The notes beneath the pieces are model-generated. The model was given only the letters and a program-made list of their open reading frames with translations, was not told the DNA's origin and did not search any database. A DNA stretch of 64,000 bases from Pseudomaricurvus sp050633365 (lineage in GTDB: Bacteria; Pseudomonadota; Gammaproteobacteria; Pseudomonadales; Cellvibrionaceae): the NCBI GenBank assembly GCA_050633365.1, contig JBOEGJ010000018.1:62001-126000 (forward strand), given 5' to 3'. The position numbers and the translations under genes are program-made. Below are positions 7,472 through 16,358 of the stretch, in pieces. Every line of letters starts with the position of its first letter. The stretch's first letter is position 1.

Positions 7472-10027
7472 TTAGAACTTCAAGCGACCGCGAACCGCGT
7501 AGCTGGCTTCACGACCCCATGCCACTTGCTGGTTACCCGCAAATAGAGGCATATCATTGGAGTAAGTAATGTATTCCTCATCGGTAATATTGCGACCAAC
7601 AAAAGACACATCCCAGCGATCATCCTGAGATCCCAAAGTCACGGTCAGGTTGGTCAATACGTAAGAGTCCTGATATACCAGCTCATCGTTGTCAGCAGCG
7701 GTATGGTGATCATCCAAGTAGTTAGCGTCGAGAACCGTGCGCAAGTAGAGGTTGTCGCCAATATTTATCTCGTGCTCAAGTGACAAGCTACCGGTCCACT
7801 CTGGAGTAAAAGCATTGGTGCCCCCAGCTAGATTTTGCGCGCAAGAATCGGTGCTGCCATTGCCGTCGAGATCAACTGCGGTAGCGCCAGCTGCGGTGGT
7901 ACCCGGCGCAGGTTTGATGAAAGTTCCCCAAGGCAATCCCCCAACCGCCGTACTCACTGCGGTCAATGCATCCTTCTGAGCATTGGTACAACCAGCCACA
8001 TCGTATTCGTCAAACTCGAAATCGACATAACCCACGGAGCCACGCAACATCAAGCTCTCGGCAACCTGCCAACGGCCATCCGCCTCAAAACCACGAACAG
8101 TCGCGGTCGCGGCGTTCTCAACTTTAAAACCAGTTGCGCCGGTAAAGATAGAGGCTTGAAGATCATCGTAGTCCATATCAAACACGGCAAAGTTCAGCTC
8201 TGCGGCACCATCCAGCAGGGACATCTTGGCGCCGATTTCCATCGACTTAACTTTTTCTTGATCGAACTCTGCTTCGTCCGGATTGGCGCTCAACGCAAAG
8301 TTGTTAAAGCCACCGGATTTGGTACCGGTGGATACGGTGGCATAAGCCATAATATCGCTGGTCACGTCCCACTGTAGATTGACAGTGTAAGTCCAATCTT
8401 CTTCGTCACGGCTCAAATCATCAAATTCGTGCGGAGTGAATTCAGCTAAGACTAGCCCCAATGGATTACAAAAGGCCGTTCCGGTGTTGTAACTATCCCA
8501 CTCAGCACACAAGGCGCTTTGACTGGCTTCTTTCTCTTCTTCACCATAACGCACACCTGCGGTCAAACGCAGCGTATCATTTAAATCCCAAGTACCTTGA
8601 GCGAAGGCAGCCCAGCTTTCAGTTTCCTGATCCAATTGAGCCGCACGGGTGAATTGACCAATAGTACCGACAAACCCTTTTGCGGCGCCGAAATCAGCGG
8701 GCGTCATCGCTGAGCCTACAAAACCGGGGTGTACGCCTGCAGCGCCACCGGTCGCTGCATGTACAATGTTGTGCTCGCCAATAACAGCCAATGCCGCAGG
8801 ACCTGCAAAGGATTCGGGATTACTCGCATCAACGTTAAAGTTTGATTTTGCATTGGCGGTCAAATTACTTTCTTGATAATACATTCCAGTAATGAATTCG
8901 AAGCCCTCTCCCAATTCAGACACAAAACGCACTTCTAAGCTGGTTTGATCGTAGTCTTCATATTCCTCAAAACCAATACCATCAAAGGCATTAAAATCAG
9001 CATCGAGATTACGTTCGAATTGGTACTCAGAGTAGCCAGCGATGGCGGTCAAAGTACCACTATCCATGGAGTAATCAGCACGGAATGCAAATTCGTCGGA
9101 ATCACCTTCAAAGGTTTGTGAAGCGCCGTAATCGATCCCATCGGTGCTGTTACCCATGGTAGATTTACCATCTTTAGGGGTGACATCGGCACCAATCAGG
9201 TTATCGACCCCGACACCGCCTTCTAACGCTGCGACGGTCGCATAGGCGACACCCAAGCTGCCAATTTGCTGCTCGTAGGGCATGCCATTGTTGTCCCACT
9301 CGCCATGCTCATACTTAAAACTAATCAGTAGATCATCACTCGCATCCCACTCTAAAGACAAACGACCGGCGTATTCATCGGTTTGCGGCTCATTTTCATC
9401 GTAGTAGGTGTTTTCAATCCAACCCTCGTCCATCTCGCGGGTTTGGAAGGCAAAACGACCGCGCACTGTATCGCTCAAGGCACCCGAGACATAACCTTTG
9501 ATTTCGGTCTCTTCATGCTCGACTTCGTACATGCCAGAAATTTCCGCTTCAAAATCTTCAGTCGGCTTAGCAGAGGTAATGTTCAACGCGCCACCGATGG
9601 TGTTCTTACCAAACAACGTAGACTGAGGACCGCGCAATACTTCGATGGTACCTACGTCAAGAAAACTAAAGCGCGACTGAGTACCGCGACCCCGATAGAT
9701 ACCATCGGTGAAGGTACCTACAGATTGCTCAACGCTGGCCAAGATACCGGATTGAATACCGCGAATAGAAATCACATCGCCAATAGCGTTAGACGTTACA
9801 TTGAAATTAGGAACATAAGCGGAAAAATCGGACATTGCCGGAATACCAGCCTCAGCCAGCTTTTCACCGCTCATGGCGGATACGGAAATAGGAACATCTT
9901 GAAGACTCTCGGCACGTTTTTGTGCGGTGACTACAATTTCTTCAAGGGTAAATGTTTCGGACTGCACGGATCCGGCAGCAGCGGCAATAGCCAGCGCCAA
10001 CGGAGCCAATCGATTGGATAAGCTCAT
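7472..10027 (-). CDS. TonB-dependent outer-membrane receptor
   Basis: An 851-residue TonB-dependent receptor. It has a signal peptide (about 1-23), the TonB box EEIVVT (29-34) in the context TAQKRAESLQDVPISVS, a plug domain with VEVLRGPQSTLFG-type motif (IEVLRGPQSTLFGKNTIGGA, about 128-147), and a long beta-barrel ending in Phe (VRGRLKF), as needed for BAM insertion. The substrate is unknown. This subgroup, common in marine gammaproteobacteria and sphingomonads, is often linked to uptake of aromatic, steroid or terpenoid compounds or of glycans, and iron siderophores are also possible. It is flanked by two AraC regulators and has its own terminator. A GAGAG ribosome binding site precedes ATG 10027. 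Confidence 0.93.
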   Translation of the reverse strand: MSLSNRLAPLALAIAAAAGSVQSETFTLEEIVVTAQKRAESLQDVPISVSAMSGEKLAEAGIPAMSDFSAYVPNFNVTSNAIGDVISIRGIQSGILASVEQSVGTFTDGIYRGRGTQSRFSFLDVGTIEVLRGPQSTLFGKNTIGGALNITSAKPTEDFEAEISGMYEVEHEETEIKGYVSGALSDTVRGRFAFQTREMDEGWIENTYYDENEPQTDEYAGRLSLEWDASDDLLISFKYEHGEWDNNGMPYEQQIGSLGVAYATVAALEGGVGVDNLIGADVTPKDGKSTMGNSTDGIDYGASQTFEGDSDEFAFRADYSMDSGTLTAIAGYSEYQFERNLDADFNAFDGIGFEEYEDYDQTSLEVRFVSELGEGFEFITGMYYQESNLTANAKSNFNVDASNPESFAGPAALAVIGEHNIVHAATGGAAGVHPGFVGSAMTPADFGAAKGFVGTIGQFTRAAQLDQETESWAAFAQGTWDLNDTLRLTAGVRYGEEEKEASQSALCAEWDSYNTGTAFCNPLGLVLAEFTPHEFDDLSRDEEDWTYTVNLQWDVTSDIMAYATVSTGTKSGGFNNFALSANPDEAEFDQEKVKSMEIGAKMSLLDGAAELNFAVFDMDYDDLQASIFTGATGFKVENAATATVRGFEADGRWQVAESLMLRGSVGYVDFEFDEYDVAGCTNAQKDALTAVSTAVGGLPWGTFIKPAPGTTAAGATAVDLDGNGSTDSCAQNLAGGTNAFTPEWTGSLSLEHEINIGDNLYLRTVLDANYLDDHHTAADNDELVYQDSYVLTNLTVTLGSQDDRWDVSFVGRNITDEEYITYSNDMPLFAGNQQVAWGREASYAVRGRLKF

Positions 10028-10089
10028 GATATGTCTCTCGGTTTATTCTTATAGAGGCTTTAAATTATTGGAATAGCCTTGTTTGCACC

Positions 10090-10126
10090 TTCCTTGGGAA
10101 AGTGAGCGACCAGTCTACCCAAGGAA
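10090..10126. repeat. Inverted repeat upstream of the TonB receptor gene
   Basis: A perfect 9-bp inverted repeat, TTCCTTGGG (10090-10098) and CCCAAGGAA (10118-10126), with a 19-base spacer. It lies 63-99 bases upstream of the receptor start. Arm spacing of about two helical turns suits a dimeric regulator; on RNA it could also form a leader hairpin. Confidence 0.5.
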
Positions 10127-10166
10127 TTTGAGTCGCATTTACCACAAGGCGCCACAACCTTAACGT

Positions 10167-10198
10167 TTGACGCCAAGGTACACTTGACGAATTTGACA
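10167..10198 (+). promoter_or_regulatory. TTGAC direct repeats between receptor and AraC gene 2
   Basis: TTGACG (10167-10172), TTGACG (10184-10189) and TTGACA (10193-10198) occur as direct repeats. The first is part of CGTTTGACGCCAA, resembling the CGTTTGACA and ACGCCAA elements upstream of AraC gene 1 (6213-6234). Direct repeats are typical AraC-family sites. No -10 box at proper spacing was found, so a promoter is not claimed. Confidence 0.35.
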
Positions 10199-10267
10199 GG
10201 ATCTCTCAGTTTATAAGCGACTAGATAGACGCATCAGAACTCAAACAATAGCGTCAGGGAGCCACAC

Positions 10268-11272
10268 TTGGTACAACCCCTTATCCACAATCATTTACTC
10301 AATGGCCTGCATGACATCATTGTTGAGCGCGGTGGCGATGCCAACGCACTGGCTCTTGAGGCGGGGCTCGACGGGTCGATATTCAATCCCGAAGAGTGTC
10401 TAATCCCCTATGAAATGCACAATCGCCTGCTGGAGCTCACTGCCGAAAGGCTGTCATTTCCTGAGCTAGGCTTAGAAATCGCTCGCCGCCAAACCGTGAG
10501 TGTATTTGGACCTTTATTCACCTTGGTGGCGAACCAACCTAGCGTGCAAGAAAGCCTTGAGCTGTTCTCAAAGCATCTACAGATTAGAGCTCAAGAGCTC
10601 TGGCTCACCATTGAAACCTCGGAGGGTAAAAGCTGTGTTGCACCGCGATCGGGCATTAGCCTGATTAACGACAGTCAAACCTTTGAAGACCACGCGCTAG
10701 GGCTCGCTTGGCGTATCATTCAAATTTTACATGGGGGCTCGTGCAAGCTAAGAGCTGTCTATTTCAAGCACCCTGAACCAGACAACAGTTCGGCCTACAC
10801 TCAGTTTTTCAAATGTCCTGTGGCGTTCAATCATCACTGCTGTGAGTTGGTTTTGGATCCTGCCCTACTGCAAGCCCCCACCAGCCCAGATGCACAGCAA
10901 CTGCCGCAGCTTCTGCGCCGACACCTAGAACAGAAACACGATGATCGATTGATCAATCAAGTGAAGGATGTAATTACCAGTTTACTGGTGACGGGAAACT
11001 GCACGATTAACGAAGTAGCACCGGCGATGGGCTATAGCACTCGCACACTGCAGCGCCATTTAAAACAGGAAGGGGCAACCTTTCAGGCCTTAGTTGATGC
11101 GGTTCGGCATCAGCAGGCACAACTCTATTTAGAGCGAGATAATTACCGGTTAACCGATATCGCGGCGCTACTGGGTTACTCTGAACTCAGCGCTTTCACC
11201 CGAAGCTTTAAGCGCTGGTTTGGCTTGAGCCCACAAAAATGGCGAAAGACGCTATCGGCCACTCAACACTAA
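10268..11272 (+). CDS. AraC-family regulator with arabinose-binding-like N-terminal domain (2)
   Basis: A 334-residue paralogue of the regulator at 6355-7353. The N-terminal domain covers about residues 1-200. The C-terminal AraC domain shows the double helix-turn-helix, MGYSTRTLQRHLKQEG and LTDIAALLGYSELSAFTRSF, then KRWFGLSPQKWR. The start is an unusual TTG at 10268, chosen because AGGGAG lies 6-7 bases upstream and no ATG follows until well inside the folded domain. It is divergent from the TonB receptor, which shares its 240-bp upstream gap, so it is the better candidate direct regulator of the receptor. Confidence 0.9.
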   Translation: MVQPLIHNHLLNGLHDIIVERGGDANALALEAGLDGSIFNPEECLIPYEMHNRLLELTAERLSFPELGLEIARRQTVSVFGPLFTLVANQPSVQESLELFSKHLQIRAQELWLTIETSEGKSCVAPRSGISLINDSQTFEDHALGLAWRIIQILHGGSCKLRAVYFKHPEPDNSSAYTQFFKCPVAFNHHCCELVLDPALLQAPTSPDAQQLPQLLRRHLEQKHDDRLINQVKDVITSLLVTGNCTINEVAPAMGYSTRTLQRHLKQEGATFQALVDAVRHQQAQLYLERDNYRLTDIAALLGYSELSAFTRSFKRWFGLSPQKWRKTLSATQH

Positions 11273-11298
11273 GATAACCCAAACGAAGTAAACTCGAA

Positions 11299-11853
11299 TT
11301 ATCGCCCCGGCTTGAGATCTCTTAGGGTGTCAGTCACCGCGGCGCTTAAACGTTCATGCTTTTGTTGCTCATCGGCATCGGGGGTGGCAAAGGTTTGCAG
11401 CGCGCTGCGCCACACGGCTTTATTAAGGCGGGTATCAAGAATGCCCAGTAAGATCGTGCCTTTGGGGTAGTCCCGAGAGTCGCCCTGCAGCGCGGGAAAG
11501 AGCTTGAACAGCTGCTGAGTCGACTGGCTGATATCGCCTTCCCCAAGCAGTAAAACGTTAACCACTTGATAGCGTGTAGCAGAATCTGAAAATACAAATC
11601 CTCTAGCTTCCATTTGCTGCTGAACTTCCCCCTTGACCCAGCTGGCGAGAGCCTTATCTGGCGCCACCGCGTTACCGGTATCATTGATCGAAATCACATC
11701 GGAATACCAGCTTAAGGGAGTATTGCGAGTTACCGGCATGGTGGGCCCGGACACACTGACAGAGACTTTTTGCTTCAACGGATCTCGCTGAGTCGGTGAA
11801 GTGACACAGGCCGCAAGGGATAAACACAACAACAAGGTTGCCACAATTCTCAT
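11299..11853 (-). CDS. Outer-membrane lipoprotein of unknown function (DUF4136-like)
   Basis: A 184-residue lipoprotein with a short signal peptide and lipobox SLAAC, Cys16. Residue +2 is Val, so outer-membrane location is expected. The body has a segment DKALASWVKGEVQQQMEARG followed by VVNVLLLGEGD and TILLGILDTRLNKAVWRS. This helix-then-strand pattern is reminiscent of DUF4136 lipoproteins; I am not certain of the family. The start is ATG 11853 with GGAG upstream. It is convergent with AraC gene 2, whose stop is 26 bases away. Confidence 0.6.
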   Translation of the reverse strand: MRIVATLLLCLSLAACVTSPTQRDPLKQKVSVSVSGPTMPVTRNTPLSWYSDVISINDTGNAVAPDKALASWVKGEVQQQMEARGFVFSDSATRYQVVNVLLLGEGDISQSTQQLFKLFPALQGDSRDYPKGTILLGILDTRLNKAVWRSALQTFATPDADEQQKHERLSAAVTDTLRDLKPGR

Positions 11854-12151
11854 ACGTCAAACTCCACAATGATTGGGATAGATCTGATCAGTGAATTTGA
11901 TCTTAGCAAAATTCATGCGTCGCCCACCAGCGAACTCATCTCGAATAATGACGCCTCGCGAGCTGCAGCCACATCAACCCACAACCCCCTAGATCGATGA
12001 CAAACTATCCAACGGCTTTTTACATTAATTAACTGCTGGTTTAGGCCCCCGCCTCGACGACATAGGGGCAAACCGCTAAACTCGCCCAGTTACTAGCCGT
12101 TACTACGAGTAGGGCCTTCTCTCGCCCTCGTTATCAGATACAGGAATATCT

Positions 12152-13564
12152 ATGTTTAAGCGACGCTTAACCCTCGGATTGGCCGGCGCTCTGTGCCTTG
12201 GTGCAACCCAACTGCAGGCAGAGACCCTTCAGGACATCTACGCATTGGCGCTAGAGAATGATCACCAGCTGAAAGCCGACACCGCGGCTTACAATGCCAA
12301 CAAAGAAGCCTTAACTATTGGTCGTGCGGGTTTGTTACCGCAAATCAATGCCAGTGCGCGATACGCCGAAGTCGAAGGAGAATCTACCAGCTATCAAAGC
12401 TTTGCCAACGGCGGTAGCGGCGGAGCGGTTTCGAATGATTCAGAAACCGATCAAGAATCTTACTCGGTTAGCCTCACTCAGCCTCTATTCAACATGGAAG
12501 CTTGGTTCGGTTATCAACAAGGCAAGGCCCTCACCAAACAAGCCAAAGCTCAATACAGCGCCGATCAACAATCGCTGATTATTCGAGTTTCTGAGGCCTA
12601 CTTCAATGTCTTACGCTCCATCGATAACATGGAAACGGCGCAAGCGGAAGAAAAAGCCCTTGGTCATCAGCTCGAGCAAACCAAACAGCGCTTCGAAGTG
12701 GGCTTAACGGCCATCACCGATGTGCACGAAGCCCAAGCCGCGTACGACAATGCCACAGCAACGACGCTCGAAGCTCAAGGCAATTTAGGCATTGCATTTG
12801 AAGAGCTTGAGGTATTAACCGGTCGCAGCCATGAACAAGTAGCACCACTAGTAGAAACCTTCCCAGTGATCAAACCCGAGCCCATGGAACGACATGAATG
12901 GGTCGATTTTGCACTGCAAAATAATTACTCGTTAAAAGTGGCCCAACTCAACTCGGATGCCGCCAAACAAAATGCTCGCTCGAAAGCCTCTGGGCACATG
13001 CCTACGATCACCGCCAGTTATAACTATCTGGATCGCGAGGATTCGAACACCGACATCATCATCGACGGCAACACCGTGTTAGAGCCTGACTCTCGCACCA
13101 GCGATCAGTCCACAATCGCCGTCCAACTCGACGTCCCCATTTTTAGCGGCATGCGAGTTTCTGGTCAACGCCGTCAGGCCTATCAACAGCACATGCAGGC
13201 CCAAGAGCTGTACAACAAAACTCAGCGAGATATCGTCCAAGGGGCTCGCTCGCTGCACCTCTCGGTGGTCACCAATGTGGCGCAGGTAAAAGCTCGTCAA
13301 CAGGCGATCACCTCGAGCACCAGTGCCTTGGAAGCGACCCAGGCAGGTTATGAGGTAGGCACCCGAAATCTGGTTGACGTGCTGGTGGCTCAACGCAACG
13401 TCTATCAAGCACAGCGCAACTACGACGATACTCGTTACGGCTATATCGTGAATATGCTGCGCCTGAAGGAAGTGGCCGGAAACCTGACCCCCGAGGATGT
13501 GCTGAAACTGACTCAGTGGTTAGACGCTGAGAAGCAAGTCAATCGCAGTACCTACGAAAAATGA
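12152..13564 (+). CDS. tolC: TolC-family outer-membrane channel protein
   Basis: A 470-residue TolC-type protein forming the outer-membrane exit duct of type I secretion and multidrug efflux systems. It has a signal peptide (about 1-23), then two homologous halves of coiled-coil helices. The first starts TLQDIYALALENDHQLKAD; the second starts near WVDFALQNNYSLKVAQLNSD. The motif EVGTRNLVDVLVAQRNVYQA near the C-terminus is the classic second-half repeat. Gene order beside waaA is as in Pseudomonas and relatives. It is a monocistronic unit ending in a strong terminator, with a 298-bp gap upstream that holds no clear promoter by eye. Confidence 0.93.
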   Translation: MFKRRLTLGLAGALCLGATQLQAETLQDIYALALENDHQLKADTAAYNANKEALTIGRAGLLPQINASARYAEVEGESTSYQSFANGGSGGAVSNDSETDQESYSVSLTQPLFNMEAWFGYQQGKALTKQAKAQYSADQQSLIIRVSEAYFNVLRSIDNMETAQAEEKALGHQLEQTKQRFEVGLTAITDVHEAQAAYDNATATTLEAQGNLGIAFEELEVLTGRSHEQVAPLVETFPVIKPEPMERHEWVDFALQNNYSLKVAQLNSDAAKQNARSKASGHMPTITASYNYLDREDSNTDIIIDGNTVLEPDSRTSDQSTIAVQLDVPIFSGMRVSGQRRQAYQQHMQAQELYNKTQRDIVQGARSLHLSVVTNVAQVKARQQAITSSTSALEATQAGYEVGTRNLVDVLVAQRNVYQAQRNYDDTRYGYIVNMLRLKEVAGNLTPEDVLKLTQWLDAEKQVNRSTYEK

Positions 13565-13582
13565 CGAGCTAATCTCGATGAA

Positions 13583-13618
13583 AAAAGGCCAACCTCTTTC
13601 ACAGAGTGTTGGCCTTTT
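13583..13618. terminator. Bidirectional terminator between tolC and waaA
   Basis: An 11-bp stem AAAAGGCCAAC / GTTGGCCTTTT. T runs follow on both strands (TTTT on plus, TTTTTT on minus), so it can end both convergent genes. Confidence 0.88.
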
Positions 13619-13690
13619 CTATGCCGCCAATAAGTGCCTTACAACAGAGGCGGTGTTTGATGTGGAGCTAGACCCACGGAGCCATCCAGT

Positions 13691-14971
13691 CTAGCTAGGC
13701 TGGGATTTTAGCTGTGTATCAATAGCGCCTAACAAGCGCTGCAGAGCGCCGCGATTGTCGTCCGCGACACGCTTCGCCGACTGCCCCATTTGCGTCATTT
13801 GTGCGGGATCACCCAGAACACGTAGCGCAGATGCTGCAAGCTGTTCTGGCGTTTCAACAACCTCTAATCCGCCCGCCTCAATCAACAATCGAGACACCTC
13901 GGCAAAATTAAACAACGACGACCCACTGAACATCGGCTTAGACCAAGCGGCCGGCTCGATAAAGTTGTGACCGCCATTGTCGACCCAAGTGCCGCCCATA
14001 AACACCAGGTCACTAGCGCCCAATAAGGGCATCATTTCACCCATGGTATTGCCGATGAGCACCTTTACACCTGCTGTTAGGGGTTGAACATCGCTGTGCT
14101 TTTGAGTCACAAAGTTTTCGCTAGCCAGTTGAAAAACACTCTCGAATCGCTCGGGATGCCTTGGCACCAACACCAAGAGAATATCAGGCTGCTGCTTTTG
14201 CATCAGCGACAAAGCCGCCAGCAGCAACTCATCCTCTCCCTGGTGAGTGCTCGCCGCCAGTAACACTGGGCGCTCATGAGCCGATTGCCAGCGCTGCCGA
14301 AAGGTCATTGATCGCTGCCGATCATTGTCTGTGACTGTCAGGTCAAACTTAATGTTACCCGTCACTTGGAGCGATGAGCGCGGCAGCCCCAATGCGATAA
14401 AGCGCTCACCATCATCCTGATGTTGCGCCGCCACTACCGACAGTTTCTCCAGCATGGGCCGGGCCATCGCCGACAAGCGCTGATAGCCCTTTGCCGACTT
14501 CTCGGACAGACGCGCATTGGCCACCACCACGGCCACCTGATGCTTATGACACGCGGCGATGGTATTGGGCCACAACTCGGTCTCCATAATAATGGCTATC
14601 TCGGGGCGAGTGCGGCGCAAGAAACGATTCAAACAATCGGGTAAATCGTAGGGAGCATAAACATGAAAGACAGAGTCACCCAGTGATTCAAGCACGCGCT
14701 CTGAGCCGGTTGGAGTGGTGGTCGTCACCATCAGCTGATGACTGGGATAGCGTGTTTGAAGCTCTCGAATCATCGCCATTGCGGCCAAAGACTCGCCCAC
14801 GGACACCGCGTGCACCCAAATCGCCGGTCGACTATCGGTGCGGGCAGGGCAAAATCCAAAACGCTCCGACCAACGCTGCGCATAGGCTGGCGCTAAGCGC
14901 GCGCGCCACAATAGACGAGCGACCACCAACGGCAGGCACAGATAAAAAACAACGGTATAAAGCGCGCGCAT
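13691..14971 (-). CDS. waaA: Kdo transferase WaaA
   Basis: A 426-residue 3-deoxy-D-manno-octulosonic acid transferase that adds Kdo to lipid IVA at the inner face of the inner membrane. It has an N-terminal membrane anchor (about 1-20), then the family start WVHAVSVGES with the catalytic Glu, and TTTTPTGSERV. Further conserved elements are YAPYDLP, METELWPN, NARLSEKS and near the C-terminus GGTWVDNGGHNFIEPAAWSKP. GAGG is 5 bases ahead of ATG 14971. It starts the LPS biosynthesis region but is transcribed alone and divergently from the FAD oxidoreductase operon. Confidence 0.95.
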   Translation of the reverse strand: MRALYTVVFYLCLPLVVARLLWRARLAPAYAQRWSERFGFCPARTDSRPAIWVHAVSVGESLAAMAMIRELQTRYPSHQLMVTTTTPTGSERVLESLGDSVFHVYAPYDLPDCLNRFLRRTRPEIAIIMETELWPNTIAACHKHQVAVVVANARLSEKSAKGYQRLSAMARPMLEKLSVVAAQHQDDGERFIALGLPRSSLQVTGNIKFDLTVTDNDRQRSMTFRQRWQSAHERPVLLAASTHQGEDELLLAALSLMQKQQPDILLVLVPRHPERFESVFQLASENFVTQKHSDVQPLTAGVKVLIGNTMGEMMPLLGASDLVFMGGTWVDNGGHNFIEPAAWSKPMFSGSSLFNFAEVSRLLIEAGGLEVVETPEQLAASALRVLGDPAQMTQMGQSAKRVADDNRGALQRLLGAIDTQLKSQPS

Positions 14972-15058
14972 CCAACCTCACTTAGAACAGATTTTTTACA
15001 GTGGCGGCAGCATACCCAGCCCGCTGCGACAAGCAAAGTTTTTTGCCGGTAAAACCCG

Positions 15059-15064
15059 TATAAT
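15059..15064 (+). promoter_or_regulatory. Perfect -10 box ahead of the three-gene operon
   Basis: TATAAT at 15059-15064 lies 25 bases before ATG 15090, so the leader would be about 20 bases or fewer. No clear TTGACA is found at 16-18 bases upstream. Confidence 0.4.
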
Positions 15065-15089
15065 TGGCCAATTGTTGACTATCTCTGAT

Positions 15090-16346
15090 ATGGATTCCAC
15101 TTTGTCTGATTCTCCAGCAACCTCCGTTAAGCTCGATATCGCCATCATTGGTGGTGGCGTTGCCGGCCTTTGGTTGATTAACCGCTTGCGCTCTGCCGGC
15201 TACGACTGCGCACTGTTCGAGAGCCAGACATTGGGCTGCGATCAATCGGTAGCCTCACAAGGTATGATACATGGCGGTATTAAATACACACTCAGCGGTG
15301 CACTCACTGGCGCTTCCGAAGCCATCGCCGACATGCCCGCCCATTGGCAAGATTGCCTGGCCGGCTGTGGCGACGTAGATCTTCGCGGCGCACAAGTATT
15401 GAGCGATCACTTTTACATGTGGTCCAGCGCCAGTGTCGCCTCGAAGCTGACCACTTTCTTTGCCAGTAAAGCGACCCGTGGACGAGTCGACAAAGTCAAA
15501 GCTCAAGATCGCCCGAGTATTTTTCAAGATCGTCGGCTTTCGGGGCAACTCTATCGTTTGGTCGACATGGTTTTGGATGTGCCTAGTGTGCTTAAAACCC
15601 TAGCGAATAATGTCAAAGGCCGAACCTTTCAACTGCCGACGTCACAAGCTCGCTGGTCAAAAAATAAAGATCAACTTTGTGAGCTGATCATCGAGACCCC
15701 AAGCGGTTCGGTTCGCGTGGAGGCCAAACAATTCATTTTTTCTGCGGGCAAGGGCAATCAGTTTTTATTGGATCAACTGAACGAGCCCTCACCAAAAATG
15801 CAAACGCGCCCCTTGCAACAAGTCATGGTAAAACTCAATAGCCCTCACCGTTTTTACGGCCACTGTTTAGGCACCGACAAGACACCTAAGCTCACCATTT
15901 CCAGCCACCCTTGTCGCGATGGGCAATGGGTTTGGTATCTGGGCGGCTCATTGGCGGAGAAAGGCGTCAATCAATCTAGCACCGAACTGATACTCACCGC
16001 CAAACACGAGCTGCAAAATCTGATGCCTTGGTTAGATTTATCAAACGCGCAATGGGCAACACTGAATGTTGACAGGGCAGAACCCAAGCAAAAGAACTTC
16101 GTTCGACCTGACAAAGCTTTTATCGGAAAAGCCGAGCATTGTCACAACCTGGCGGTTGCCTGGCCCACCAAACTGACACTGGCACCTAACCTTGCCAACG
16201 AGACGCTTGCGCTACTGCAAAAGCAAAAGATTACGCCCAGTGATAACCCAGAAGAGCTCTCTAAACTCGATGGTTTAACTCAAGCCAAGGTCGCCAGTGC
16301 TCCTTGGGATCAAGCTGAATTCATTACTCTCTCGGAAGATCAATAG
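15090..16346 (+). CDS. FAD-dependent oxidoreductase, DAO family
   Basis: A 418-residue flavoprotein of the glycine/D-amino acid oxidase (DAO) fold. The dinucleotide motif IAIIGGGVAGLWLI is at 17-30, followed by an acidic strand end (LFES). The substrate is unknown. The substrate domain lacks a signature I recognise. TTG 15072 opens the frame earlier, but ATG 15090 puts the FAD motif at the usual distance; no strong ribosome binding site is visible. It is followed after 12 bases by the aldo/keto reductase and then a kinase-like gene. A similar pair lies between waaA and hldE in Pseudomonas, which hints at a conserved but unassigned role near LPS genes. Confidence 0.85.
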   Translation: MDSTLSDSPATSVKLDIAIIGGGVAGLWLINRLRSAGYDCALFESQTLGCDQSVASQGMIHGGIKYTLSGALTGASEAIADMPAHWQDCLAGCGDVDLRGAQVLSDHFYMWSSASVASKLTTFFASKATRGRVDKVKAQDRPSIFQDRRLSGQLYRLVDMVLDVPSVLKTLANNVKGRTFQLPTSQARWSKNKDQLCELIIETPSGSVRVEAKQFIFSAGKGNQFLLDQLNEPSPKMQTRPLQQVMVKLNSPHRFYGHCLGTDKTPKLTISSHPCRDGQWVWYLGGSLAEKGVNQSSTELILTAKHELQNLMPWLDLSNAQWATLNVDRAEPKQKNFVRPDKAFIGKAEHCHNLAVAWPTKLTLAPNLANETLALLQKQKITPSDNPEELSKLDGLTQAKVASAPWDQAEFITLSEDQ

Positions 16347-16358
16347 CGAATAGTATCT

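Noticed and set aside
9383..10021. Open frame of 212 codons on the plus strand.
   Set aside because: It is antisense to the TonB receptor N-terminus, which has complete signal peptide, TonB box and plug.
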